Assembly: GCA_004151065.3 (NCBI GenBank)
Contig: NWUY0300054941.1
Location: 1 to 26,788, forward strand
Source: Larix sibirica
Lineage: Eukaryota > Streptophyta > Pinopsida > Pinales > Pinaceae
Direction of reading: 5' to 3'
DNA length: 26,788 nucleotides
Shown: piece by piece, positions 1 to 11,126 of the stretch
How the letters are laid out: the number at the start of each line of letters is the position of its first letter
Position numbering within the stretch: position 1 is the stretch's first letter
Notes under the pieces: model-generated
What the model saw: the letters and a program-made list of their open reading frames with translations, nothing else
Told to the model about the DNA's origin: nothing
The model's database searches: none
Program-made: the position numbers and the translations under genes

Positions 1-258
1 CTGTTTTCTCTCACACATTTGAATCCCAATTTAGGACTTGATTAGACCAAAGTTATAAGATAAACGCTCAAGCTGGGATTTAAGTAAGCTGCCAAATGCC
101 ATTTTTACCAGAGGATGGAATGGACACTTGCCTTTCAAAAATGCATGATGAGATTAAACGCTGTTTTCTCTCACACATTTGAATCCCAATTTAGGACTTG
201 ATTAGACCAAAGTTATAAGATAAACGCTCAAGCTGGGATTTAAGTAAGCTACCAAATG
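1..258. repeat. Tandem duplication of the ACR gene 3' end (98 bp, 160-bp spacing)
   Basis: Bases 1-98 repeat at 161-258 with a single difference (G at 91, A at 251). The copy at 161-258 encodes, on the minus strand, the last residues and stop codon of the ACR gene. The copy at 1-98 lies beyond that stop and keeps the same reading frame and the same TAA. Bases 99-160 between them are unique here. The left copy touches the window edge, so the duplication may extend further. It looks recent, or it is an assembly duplication. Confidence 0.95.
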
Positions 259-2736
259 AAAACTTGGCCTTATCTTCAGTGTCTGTTGGACAAGATCTGG
301 GAGAACTAGGCATACTTTTCACTTGCAGAATTGTATGGCCAATTTCTCTTCTCATAGCTTCAACAATCTTCATGTCTACAGGATTTCCCGATGTATCTGT
401 GACATAGAATACATTTACAGCTTTATCCCCTCGTGTTGTAACATCTGCTCTTGTAACAGACAGACCATTCTCGCGGAAAATGCGTGTAATGTCAGAAAGC
501 AGGCCAACTCGGTCACTGGTGCAGAGCTCAAGACGAACCCCCTATTGAAGAAGGTTGTTTAGTTTAAGTTTTACCGTATAATCATCGGAAACATAAGAAA
601 CAGAACACAACTTTTGTTATATTAAAGCTTACCTCTGATACTCTTCTTTCTATTGCAGCCTCTAAACACTTGATTACTCGTTGTTTCTCACCATCAGTGT
701 CCAGAGTACAACCATCCATGTGACGAATAAAGTATTCCTGTAAAGTCATAAGGAAGAGGAACATGAGTGAGACCGATCCAATGGTGTTGGGTACATCCAC
801 CATCAATGTTAGGGCATATGAAAGGTAACCCGAAAGGAATTGAAAAAAGCAATGACGTTGTGGTTCAATCATGAAATTGTCCCATGGAGTCATCAAATAT
901 GCTGTTAAAGCCAAGTCCTGGGGGTCTTCTTGACAGAAGAATATCAACTGTGGTAACAGCTTACCCGAAGGAAAGTGCTTGTGACTAGTGGTTCACCCTT
1001 CAAGGGCTATCTCTCACTTGCAGTGCCTGGGGTCAATTGTAATGCTTAATGCTTATAAACTTTATAGAAAGCACTTTACGAAAATAAAAAGGAAATAGTG
1101 ACCACTGGACTCTGGGACTTACCCCTCACTAACCACGGCAACAATTCCTTTTGCAGATTTGACACAATTACAGGGCAGAGGAAAATTTAAATAGAGAATG
1201 GCCGTGAATTACCATGCATACCTGTAATGCATAGGTTCCACTGGAAGTAATGGCGGCATGAAAGACCACATATTGCATGTCTGTCAGTGTGCAGACCGTA
1301 TCAAAAAGAAGCTTTGGCCTATCTTTACACTGCACATTAACTACAGAGTAACCCTTTTCATTGCAATTCTCTATTGTGATCATAGGCCTTCCATTTTCTC
1401 CCAATGACCTGGTAACAGGACCCTCATAGTCCCTATCAGCAAACATCATCTGATGCAACCGACGCTCAGTATGGGTCAAACCCATCGAAAAATCTGTCTT
1501 GACGCCTCTTCTATCATCATTCCCCTTCAGAACATTGGAAAGCTGTTCCTTGACGGCAGCCAACTGTTCTGGCTCTTCTATGGGCCTCAAGGTCGATTCA
1601 TCGGTTACATACACCACACATGCAACCCGCATGTTATGAGTCCAAACTTCTGCTGCCACTACATTGCATCTGAGGTTGGTAAGCACTGCTGAAATTTCTG
1701 AAAGCAGCCCGGGACGATCTGTGCCAGTCAATTCAATGGCTGTGTGCTCTCCGATAGACTGAACTCCTACAGTGCGCCCCAAGCAGGTCTTCACTTCGGT
1801 TGTGGAACCGCCCTGTTTCGCTCCCAGAGCCTTAAAAAACAACAAACAAAAAACAAAAATCCTTTCGTAAATGACCGGAATACCTTCAATCATTCGACTA
1901 TCCCGTATTTAGACATGCTGATTACTTCAATTTACCTGCTGTATGTAATCAATGATTCTCTGGTCAGTCAGTTTGTTACCTAGTTGATCCGTCACATGGA
2001 ACACTGCAGTACAAACCATTGAGTTGAAAATTGTTAATGAGATCTGTAATTGCAGGTAAACCATCAATCTGTTCCCCAATCGGCATACAGATCCAGAGAT
2101 TGAAGGGACAAGGAAAATTCATGAGATTAAAAGTTGAAAGGGGCAATGACTTGGTGTTCTGGAGAACTGAGATATAAAACTTACCGTCCATAAACCATCG
2201 GCCATCTGAAGAAATATAGGCTTTTGAGATGATTAAATCAAGATCCGTCAAAACTTGGACCAGTTCTAGTAATATACCGTGCCTGTTAGTACTATCAACC
2301 TGCAACAAATTCGAAAGAAATTATGCCCATTGCCATCGATAATCTAAGAAAGATGATTCACGGGAATAGGGAAAATCATCATAGAACAATTCATAATATG
2401 TGGGTGGAGCTCAAGACCTTCCAATCCCATGTAAAGAGACCACCGAAATTATGGAAGAAACCCGAAAGAAAGACATCAAATTCCCAAGGCTATATTGCCA
2501 AAGGCAACAAATTATTTTACCTTCACTAGGGAGCAGTCTTTGCGGGTATCGTTGTCTATACAGACCCTGCAAAACCCAATTTAAAAACATCAGAAACGAG
2601 AATACCCAGAACTATATACAAGTTAAATTTGAACTGCTCGCTCTTGATAAAAGCATGCTGCTCACATGGGAGGATGGATTCTCTGACTCAGACTCTCATA
2701 TTCCGGATCAAAATAAGGCGAACAAACATTCTCCAT
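191..2736 (-). CDS. ACR: ACT-domain repeat (ACR) protein, ACR3/ACR6-like, seven coding exons
   Basis: Coding exons: 2736-2666, 2566-2521, 2299-2185, 2003-1936, 1830-1222, 737-633 and 541-191. Each intron starts GT and ends AG, and the phases match (2,0,1,0,0,0). The product is about 454 residues, the usual size for the family. The N-terminus holds the family block PYFDPEYESLSQRI. Four ACT domains follow: about 36-110 (HGILLE at 46), 131-205 (TGTDRPGLLSE, with DRPGLL at 138), 262-335 (CKDRPKLLFD) and 341-415 (CTSDRVGLLSD). The C-terminus ends NFGLIKS, as in ACR8-type proteins. ACT domains bind small ligands, often amino acids; plant ACR proteins resemble the regulatory part of bacterial GlnD, and their ligands are largely unproven. 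GCTLDT and VCIDN favour the ACR3/ACR6 branch. The start at 2736 lies 2 bp after an acceptor AG, so the 5'UTR is spliced. No stop, frameshift or missing core motif was seen. Confidence 0.93.
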
Positions 2737-2738
2737 GA

Positions 2739-5070
2739 CTGCAAAATCACAACTTCAGTAATTATTCACCGAAAAAATCACTCCAAGGACATAGATTAAA
2801 CAAATAGGGGATTAAATCTTCAGTAAACTAAAAACTGCAATAAAAAATTTATGGCATTATACTTACTTCGCGGGTTGCTAATCTCTGCTCGGATACAAAA
2901 GTTGATGGCCCAAGTCCCTGTGAGTTTCAAAAAGTGCTAGCGAGGCAGCATGCTCGAGGCTGTCAACAAGACTGAGTATACTTAATGCATTTCTTCTGTA
3001 GAAGACAGCCGTCAAATAACAGAATTAAGAATAAAATAATTCCAGAAGATAGCAGGATAAGAGTGTTCGGTTAACCGACGGCAAGTTAAACCGTGCAGGT
3101 ACCTTTCCGAGGCTTTCATATTGCCATACTTTAAAAGACATAACTTCTGATTTGAATATCTAATGGATGTGTTTTTCAGATACTCCTAACCAAGGCCATG
3201 AGCGACGGAAAAAATAAAGAAAAACATCTTTCAATAACAAATTCCTTTCCTCCGGACTAAATATAAATGATTTACAGACATATGAACAGGGATTTCTCGT
3301 GGTACCATGTTAAAGGGCACAAGGGCTTGATCGTTCTTCACGTTTAATACAAATGAATCCGAGCTGTCCTCTCCAGTACACTTAGACTTTCATGCACATC
3401 CCTTCGTTCTCACTGATCTTGGGAACCCTCTGAAACAAGAAAACCAACCAAACCAAATTTTTTCTTAGTTTTAAACAAGTCATTGTCCGTTTCCGCTAAA
3501 CAAACTTTAACGCTGTATCTACTCGGTACGTTTTGCTTTCAATTTAAGTCTTGCCAGTACTAACGAAGAAGATAAAAGAAAGCCAATTACCCGGCTTAAA
3601 ATTCTAAGAATAGCATGCCAAAAAACCCCACAAGGTGAAAACGATGAAAGAACCAAATGTGTGGATCCCGTTTTGGTTACGTGGTGATGATACAGACACA
3701 GTTAAACGACATGGCTGTGCAAGCTAAAAAAAACGTAAACTCGGCATCTAGACTTTGCAGATACGGGATTGTTTTCACACAGCTAATATAAGATATTTAA
3801 TGGCAAACATATATAAATATTCTATACTAATCGCGACTGACGGCTCTAAATGCAGAGATATTCTAGTTTTATGATGCTTACTAGGACAAACCGGCAACAT
3901 GCAGGAATGGATGAATAGAAATGTGGACAAGATCTCCGGGGTTAAATCCGACAAAACCTCTTCGCTATCGTAAGGATTTTCAATCTATTAAAGCCGACGC
4001 GCAGTAGCGCAACATTTAATCTTCCAAAACGCCTAAAATTTTGCTTCTTATTAAAGAAACTAGAATGTAACCGCAACCGCACTTAAGTTGGGCGAGATTT
4101 CCTCTTCCGAGAATGATACGGAAGCATTCAATCCACACAGATCCTAGGGCCCAATTTTCATTAAAGAAACATATCTTTTTATAGAACATAATCAAAAGAA
4201 CCGAAAAGAAAACAATGTACAAGCTTAAATTTTTCATCATATTGCTCTTAGTCATCAATCCGTCATACAAAGAAATAACTTAAAATAATTATTTCTCCGC
4301 TAAAACGAGAGATTAACATCGAAATCCTCTTTAATTTTTTTACGGGACATCAATTTAAAGATTTTCGACTACCATACGGCTGGCGCCAAAAAATCAAGCT
4401 TTCCAGGCTGTTACCTCCTAGTAAATGCAGGCTTGAAACAAACCGAAACTTTTTTCCTGCAATCTTTTGCACCTAATCAAGACAACAGAAAACAGAGCTT
4501 AAAATTCAGCAATTCCTTCACATTTCCCTCTAAATACCACAAAACTGATATACCAGACCCTTTTCCGGTAATAAGTCCATCAAGAAACAGCGAAAAGAAA
4601 AATCACCAGCCAGAATTTACAAATTTCCTCACTTCTCCAAGCTTAATTCCTAAAACGTTAAAGCTGTCACCTCCGCCGCCATAACAGTTGAAAGACGAGC
4701 AGAAAGCAAATGGAAACAGTTCATTTTCCGGGGATCTGCATGTACATACCTGGTTAACAAAGACCAAAATTCCTTCACAGGGATGATTCCGCCACTCTTT
4801 CCGGCAGCAGTCCTGCAACAGATCGGTGGCCTTAAACCAGAAAAAAGAAAAATAAAAGGCACAAAAAAGAAAGGCCTCCAAAAAATCATAAATAAACGCA
4901 CCGTAGAACTTAAAACCCTCGTTTTCTGGCCGGGCGTCTGTCCCCCTTAACTAAATTCTCCACACAAATCACATAAAATGATTCCAGGATCCAACAACAA
5001 TAAGAGAGCCAAAGCTTTAACTTTCAGTTAACTAACTACTAATTATCACTAATCACTGAGCTTTTCACTG
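2739..5070 (-). other. Probable ACR 5'UTR exon (about 5070-4750) and 5'UTR intron (4749-2739)
   Basis: The coding start follows an acceptor at 2740-2739, so an upstream non-coding exon is needed. A good donor lies at 4749 (AACCAG then GTATGT, minus strand). Downstream of a TATA-like element this gives an exon of about 320 bp and an intron of about 2 kb. The intron shows no other gene. Stretches such as 2920-2867, which also end at a donor-like site, do not fit the coding phase. The transcription start is inferred, and an extra 5'UTR exon (for example after the AG near 3433) cannot be excluded. Confidence 0.55.
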
Positions 5071-5357
5071 CATGGATTACAACAATGGCTCAAACTTTAT
5101 ATGATTCAAAAGAATCTGGACGGCGGCCACAAAATTAGTGAATTTTAATTTTCCAAAACTATCGTATTTTTTATGGCTCGTTTTCTTTTATCTAGGTTTG
5201 TTAGCGTGAGGTGGCAATGGGCAACGTGTAACCATAGGACGATAGTGACATGTCCTCGATCATACACGTGGCCATGATTTGATGGCATATTGTCCAATCT
5301 CTTGTCCTTAATGTGTACTCGTACTCTTTGCAAAATATCACAGTATATTATATTTAA
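4430..5357 (-). repeat. Copy A of the triplicated ACR 5' region (attached to the gene)
   Basis: This stretch covers the upstream region, the 5'UTR exon and the first part of intron 1 of the ACR gene. It matches copy B (about 15590-16690) and copy C (about 16880-17310) in the same orientation. Shared landmarks, in plus-strand order, are the TCCATCAAGAAACA block (about 4577), CTGTCACCTCCGCCGCC near 4663, TGCATGTA before the donor, GATGATTCCGCCACT near 4782, AAACCCTCG near 4913, TTCCAGGATCCAAC near 4982 and GCAAAATATCACA near 5330. Only this copy has an intact GT at the exon border. Confidence 0.85.
5095..5357 (-). promoter_or_regulatory. Putative ACR promoter with TATA-like box and ACGTG elements
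   Basis: On the minus strand TATAAAG occupies 5101-5095, placing a start near 5070-5065. Further upstream are AACGTGTA (about 5223-5230) and a G-box/ABRE-like ACACGTGG (about 5264-5271). Both ACGTG sites lie in a stretch that recurs in copy C (17120-17300), where ACGTGT and CACGTGG are kept, and in part in copy B (16600-16680), where ACGTGT is kept. ACGTG cores are known binding sites of plant bZIP and bHLH factors; a role here is inference. Confidence 0.4.
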
Positions 5358-5849
5358 TTTAATATGATATGTATAGCATATTATACTTAGTTTAAATATC
5401 ATATTAATTAATTAATTCAATTTTAGTGTCAATGTCAATGTCATTGTCCATGTCCACAAGTTGGAACCATAGTGGCTAAGGGAAAAGAAGAACAAGTGGT
5501 GTAAGGTGTTATGTGTCATTGATACTCCTATGAGACTTGAGAGAGATAGTGCTAGCCTGCTAGGGATTTCAATGTGGGGGATGTTGGTAAAGAACTAATG
5601 CTGCATGACATGAAGTGCTGATGACATGTAGTGCTAACAAGAGAGTGAAAGATCACTGCAGTATCACTCTTACACTTTCTTGAAAAGGACTTGGTATCTT
5701 GCAGATCTGAAATTGATGCACCCAGTGATCCAAACATGTATGACATGGCAATGCTACATGGATTTAAATGTAGGTGGACAACTCTAAGATGTGTACCCAT
5801 GGTCTATTAGTCTACATCTCTTCCACTAAAAAGAACTGATTTCTTAACT
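5358..5849. other. Intergenic stretch with a possible Copia-type LTR edge at 5582
   Basis: After short AT repeats (TTAATTAA-like, 5400-5417) the sequence has no convincing coding frame. At 5572-5581 a purine-rich AATGTGGGGGA run is followed directly by TGTTGG, the arrangement of a polypurine tract and LTR start in Copia elements. I could not find the partner LTR, a CA end or any pol remnant, so this may be a solo edge or chance. The open frame on the opposite strand at 5552-5800 has no recognisable domain. Confidence 0.25.
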
Positions 5850-6025
5850 GTTTTGCCACTAGACCAAAGGGATCTAGATTATCTCTATGTTAACTTAAGC
5901 CTAGACACTGGACTTAACTTAAGCTTGGACACTGGTCCAGTGTCCAGATGATCCCTATGTTAACTTGAGTCTTGCCACTAGAATAGATGATATCATAAGG
6001 TCCTGCCACTAGACCTAAGGGCAAC
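5850..6025. repeat. Short degenerate repeats with a perfect 21-nt palindrome
   Basis: TGCCACTAGA occurs three times (about 5852, 5973 and 6003), and ATGTTAACTT occurs with variants near 5887 and 5956. Between them, at 5926-5946, lies a perfect inverted repeat with arms TGGACACTGG and CCAGTGTCCA around one T. It could be the remnant of a small element or of an inverted duplication. No terminal inverted repeats around the block were seen. Confidence 0.6.
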
Positions 6026-6919
6026 GATGATGCTCTCATCCTTTTATGCGATTTTTTTTAGGGACTTAATTTTGAGGTCACATTACCCCATGGTCCATGT
6101 GGCCTCCACCACAAATTGGTTGATCTTGAATCAACTTTTGTCTTGATTTTGCCAAAGATATAGGGTGATAGTGACCTTATGAGAGTGGTTTCTCTCATAT
6201 AGCTTATGATTACGTGGAGGAGTCATGTGATGATGCAGAAAGCAAATAAATCTAATCTTTTAGATTTTTAAATTGTTATAAAGGTAGGTTCTTTTTTGTA
6301 CTTGTTATTCCATAATGTATAGTTAATATTTAAGAATTCAAGTCACTTATAAAGTAGGTTCACATTCTCTTTCATCCCGGAATAATTCATGATTCAAGAG
6401 TGATGCGAATGAGAAGTTAATCGAGGTATCTATGCATTTAAAAAATATATTATTATTATTGTTGTTGTTATGTTTTATATATATATATATATATATTTAA
6501 TTTTTTTTGTTTAGGTTAATTATTAAGTTTGTGTATTATTTTTTGTTTTGGAATGAGACTTTTAATTGATTTTGATTAGTTGAGTTTGTTTTCCTTGGAC
6601 ATAAGGAAGCATGTTAACAACTCAAGACTTAAAGGAATTTGTTAAGAGTGGAAGTTCCCCCCCTTATAGACCACGAATAGCTTAGTTCAAGTGACATGGT
6701 TTTACTTGAATACCAATGATGAGTCAACTCACATTTGTGGATAGTAGCCAGTGATGGTTGTCCTCATTGTCAGTTTGACAATTGAGTTATGATAAGTTTT
6801 GTCATCATTGAAAATGTCACTACTTAATTTGCAAGTCATTGTGAGAAGGGCATACATAAATGTTTGGATGTGATTTTTTGTATTGTGTTTGAATAAGAGA
6901 AGAGATCATATGAGCATGC
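6026..6919. other. Intergenic, no gene seen; simple repeats at 6447-6496
   Basis: No conserved coding frame was found. Short ATT and GTT runs (about 6447-6470) and an (AT)n run (about 6475-6496) are present. The stretch lies just upstream of the first recognisable LINE residues and may include its eroded endonuclease part, but I cannot show that. Confidence 0.5.
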
Positions 6920-8953
6920 TCTTTACCTTGATGAGCTCATTGTAGGCCTCCACAAAATGGTTGATGCTAAGGTGCCTAGCCTTAATTAGTTCCCTTGAGA
7001 ATTATATAAAGTCACATGGGAGTTTGTCGCATCGGACCTTCTCCAAGTTTAAGAGGCTCTAATAAACTAGTGTTTGGGAGTAAAAATCAACTAGGGCATC
7101 ATCAAGTTCATCCCTAAGACATGGGGTTCAATGCTAACTTCTTTTAAAATTTTGGCCACCTTGCTTATCAAGTATGTTCTTCCTAAGAATATTTTCTCCA
7201 AGAAGATGGGGTTTATTTAAGGACGTTATATTCTTGGCAATGCTATTGTAGTCTGGAAAGGCATGGAATGGGCTCGACACTCTATAAGTTGTGATGCTTT
7301 GATGATTGGAATTGACTTCAAGAAATATTATGACCAAGTAGACTAGCATTTTCATTATGGTGATGCTCAATGCCCTTGGCTTTAGTCCCACCTACATCAA
7401 CAATGTCAAAACCCTTTTTGTGGATGCCTCATGCAGTCTTACCATCAACAGAAGTTGATATAATGAGGTTTGGCTCTATAAATAAGGTTTCCCTTAGCCT
7501 TGGTCTTATATGTCCTAGTCATCAAATCCCTAGGATATTTTCATTGTGCAAAAATTAATGTGAGCTTGATTAGAGGAACTCACATCCGTAACATTGAAGT
7601 TAGACAATTAATCAATGGCCATTTCACTAATGATTTCTATGCTATGAATTTGGAATACCAAACTTATTGCATTAACACCATGCATTCCCTAGACACCTTT
7701 TGTGTTTCCTTCGTGTCTAATATTCAATGGGCCAAATTGCAATGCTACAAAAAGAGACAACAACCTAGCTCTTACTAGTTGCCCTGACTACACTAGTCCT
7801 AGATTCAATCTAGCATGGGTTTTCAAGTTCTTGGTAATTTTGTTTGCCTTCCACGAGTCTCCTTGAGATATTTAGGAGGTTGCGGTATAGATTGTAGAAA
7901 AGAGACAAATGGATTAGACAATCTTTATCCCTAGATACATAATTTCAAGGTTTACACAAAGAGTTTGGTTGTTACACACGTATATTATTCTTCTTGTTGG
8001 GTCCCCTTTAAAGTAACATACAAGACTTAAAAGGTATTAAGGGACTTCTTATGGGCCAATAATGACAAAAGAAAGAGCTTCCACTTAATCAACTAGAATC
8101 TCTACAACACTCCATAGGGGTTTGGTGGGATAGGTACTGTTAAAACTCGCCTCCAAGCTCAACCCTTATGTGCCAAATGCATGATTTGAGATGTTGATGG
8201 AACAAAGCATGGAAGGTCCTTCTCAAGAATTATATTAGCTAGGGCTTACTCCATAGAAAGAAAACTTGGAAGGAAGTTTTTCTCCTAACCTTTTTTATCA
8301 CCCTTCTCATGTTAAAGTAGAGGGTATTTTTGTTTTGCAAAGAATTTAGAAGAATTGGGAAGTAATCAAGTCCTTCCTCTACTTAAGGGACTTATCCCTT
8401 TGCACTAGCCTCTTGTTCAAAGAACACTATCTTTGGTAGTCCTTGCACGTAAAGTATTAAGGAAAAAACCTAGTTAAATATTCCTAGTTCTCAACCTCGA
8501 GGTTCTTCGAGAAAGGCATTCATTCTACTAATGATTTAATGATTTCTTCGACAACCTATCACAAAATTGGTTTCCTTGGGCCGAACTTAAAATGAAAGCC
8601 ACCCTAGCTAACATGGATAAGTTTATTCTAGACAAATCAAGTACTTACTCTTGATGGTATCGTGCTTAAGGTTTTCCCTGCTAGCACTTATGGCTTAGTG
8701 GCAAGACTAATAAAGGGGGGAAAACCATGACCTTTTCCAAATACAAACCTTCTTCAAGATATAAATGGTTCTACTCAATGTCATTCCTAGAAGGCCCATT
8801 GAATAAACTCTAATGCCTAAATCTAAGTAGTAAACATAGTTACTCAACATCACAATGTTTGGAAACTAGTTTTGGAACCTAATAAAGCCTTTTTTACCTA
8901 GTGTTTAACTATGGAATATCTTCTAGTGGATTAAAGATTGTCTTCATAGGGTG
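6920..8953 (+). pseudogene. Decayed LINE (non-LTR retrotransposon) reverse transcriptase, 5' part of a split element
   Basis: Translated across several frameshifts and stops, the plus strand keeps the order of LINE reverse transcriptase landmarks. It starts near 6920 (LYLDELIVGLHKMVDAKV), then YKVTWEFVASDL (about 7000), ALMIGIDFKKYYDQVD (about 7290-7345, equivalent to the IDFEKAYD motif) and QLINGHFTNDF (about 7600, the FADD catalytic box with the first Asp lost). LDTFCVSF and SNIQWAKLQCY follow (about 7690-7750). After that come LRYLGG (about 7865), DFLWANNDKRKSFHL (about 8045-8090) and GFGGIGTV (about 8118), the usual thumb and connection blocks. Near 8860-8930 the element seems to enter the WK...PNKAFF region that precedes the zinc-binding domain, and it is then cut by the LTR element. 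It is dead: many stops, catalytic box changed. Confidence 0.8.
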
Positions 8954-10110
8954 TGAAAACATGCAATATCCAAAGTGATATGGGATCGTCTTTGTGTGAT
9001 CATGCATCAAGACTAGAAATTTCATTGATATTAGGGAGTTTTACCCATTTCTGGTTAGGGCTTCTTCAATTTCTTAGCATGTCAATGAGGCATGGAATTC
9101 ATCCTACCTCATTACATTTTTGGTTTAAAGGTTAAGGTTGGTAAGCCAAGGGATTTGTGTATGGGGCAATGCAGTGATTTTGGATTGGAAGTTAGCATTA
9201 CACATGAAGGTGCTTTAGTTGTTGCTTGAGTATACTTTTAGTGTATGCAATAGAGGGGTAAGTGAAGATTTTCCCAAGTGGAGCGATGACCATCTAATCA
9301 AATTTATCATGGCCATCCATCAAAACCATTTTGGGGAGTTGGGGAATGAGGCTCTAAGAGCCTCATTTCAAACAGATGTTGAGGAAAAGGGTCATGCATC
9401 CATTGAACAGGGGACACATAATGTCTCCCTCGTGGACTATTTGGGTTTGTATAATATTCAATGAAGGTATGGTGTGGGAGGAAAGGTTGCAAGAAGTGTT
9501 TGTTTATGCATTGTGTTCCAAGTAATGAAAGGAGTCCCATAATTAGTGGCCAGGGTAGTTGGTTAAGACCATTCCAAGGAATTAAGAATGCCCATGAAAA
9601 GAAGGGAGAACAAGGGAAAATGAGCATTCATTTAAAGGTAGAGAGGAGAGAGGTCTTGTGGAAGAAGGAAGGAATTGATCCAACAAAAGAGACCAAAGGG
9701 GAGAATAATGAATTCATCGATGAAGAAGAGGGGATTATTCCATGCAGGAGGAAGCACATGGGAGACAACGAAGGAGGTTGTACTCATGGAGAAGAAGAAC
9801 AAAAAAAAAAGAGCACAATGAAGAGTTAGAGAAGACACCTGTAGGGTTATTACGAGGATGAAGTTGAGCTTGTGAACCAACATTTTATACCAAGGAAATG
9901 ACCCTCTTTTGTTGTGGTAGCCTAATTAGAACCCGTTGTGGTTTAAAAACATGCCTATATGGCTTAATTAATAGAATTAGTGGTGTGTGTTTTATGTTTT
10001 AATCTATAGTTTTGGGTTGCTTGTTGTTTCACAATATGTGGATCCAAACCATAGTTATGCACTTTAAGAGTTTCGCATGTTAGTGGCTTGAAGTTTTGAT
10101 CTGTGCATCA
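8954..10110 (+). repeat. 5' LTR of the Ty3/gypsy element
   Basis: It aligns throughout with 13100-14222. Landmarks are GAAATTTCATTGATATT (about 9015), the ACTCC/ATGTCTCCCTCGTGGAC region (about 9412-9437), the purine-rich GAGAAGAAG section (about 9720-9830) and TTGTTGTTTCA (about 10021). It ends ...GTGCATCA at 10110, immediately before the primer binding site. The 122-codon open frame at 9461-9829 lies wholly inside the LTR and is interrupted in the other copy, so it is not called as a gene. Confidence 0.85.
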
Positions 10111-10112
10111 AT

Positions 10113-10130
10113 TGGTATAAGGGCGAGAGG
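10113..10130 (+). other. Primer binding site
   Basis: TGGTATAAGGGCGAGAGG starts 2 bp after the LTR end. It resembles the common plant site TGGTATCAGAGC, complementary to the 3' end of initiator methionine tRNA, with substitutions. Its position after an LTR ending in CA is as expected. Confidence 0.75.
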
Positions 10131-11126
10131 AGTTATAGTTGAGTGACCATAAGAGAATAGTAGGTCCCCATAAGAATTTAAAAAGGGTACGTAAGTTGTT
10201 TGTTTGTTAAAGAAGATGAATGAGCTAGAGGATCTACCTTATACCTTTGCAATTTCATCTCAACCATATATAAAAAGGATTCAATCCCCATTCATTATAC
10301 ATAATGGCATTGATGAAGAGGTTCAAGCATCAACCTTTCTAGTGATAGTAACATGAGTTCCAAAGAAGCATGCATGTGTCCTTATTCATTTCTCTAAGGT
10401 TCTATCATGGTTATACCCACCTTCCTTCCCCATTCTTTTGCTAAACTTAGGTTGAAACTATTATTAGATAACGGGGAGGTTCTTCATTGTTAGAATGCAT
10501 GTAATGGGGTTGGGAGTGATTCAATATTTGCAATTATATTCCTAAAGGGGGGGAATATATCAAATCCCCTACACGTGTTTACCTTTCTTGAGAAACACGG
10601 CTCCTAATCATGTGCATTTTGTCACAAATTATGTGAAAAAGCCCCTCGCAAAATTGATAAGGGAAACCACATTACCCTTTTGGATGAACGTAGGGGATGG
10701 ACAACATGTAGGCACCAACCACTTGAGCATTACAACTCCAATGACAAGCCAAGGACTAGGAGGGTATTGTAAGAGAAGAAAACCCCAATTGTATTATTGG
10801 CTAGTGTTGTAAAGGGAAAGGAAGCTCAGTGCAAGCATGGGGCTCAATAGACACTATCTAAATCATTTGCAAAGTGAGTTGTAGAAAAGAGAGAAAGCAT
10901 GACACATAGAAGAATGAATGGAATTGTTGTAGGGAAAGTAGAAAAAATGAGGACCCTATAGAGATATTGAGTGCAATTACTGCGAGGTTCGATGCCATAG
11001 ACATAGCTAAACAAGAGGTATTACAACAAAAGTGAATGATGCAAGTCAACACAAAGGCAAGCAAGCCAGTCTTGAGAGAAGAGATGGAACAAAGATGAGC
11101 ACCCAAAGAGAGAATAATTTGAGCTA

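Noticed and set aside
2867-2921. Candidate upstream coding exon on the minus strand ending at a GTAAGT donor
   Set aside because: Its open frame ends in phase 0, while the next exon (2566-2521) needs phase 2; the phase-2 frame has a stop. The exon at 2738-2666 fits both phase and family sequence.
3103-3119. Alternative ACR start (ATG at 3119) with a donor-like GT at 3102
   Set aside because: It is phase-compatible but lacks family similarity, whereas 2736-2666 encodes the conserved PYFDPEYE block.
4433-4684. Plus-strand frame of 83 codons
   Set aside because: It lies in intron 1 and the duplicated 5' region of the ACR gene, and the frame is not kept in copies B and C.
9461-9829. 122-codon open frame on the plus strand
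   Set aside because: It lies within the left LTR, has no domain, and the matching part of the right LTR is broken by stops.
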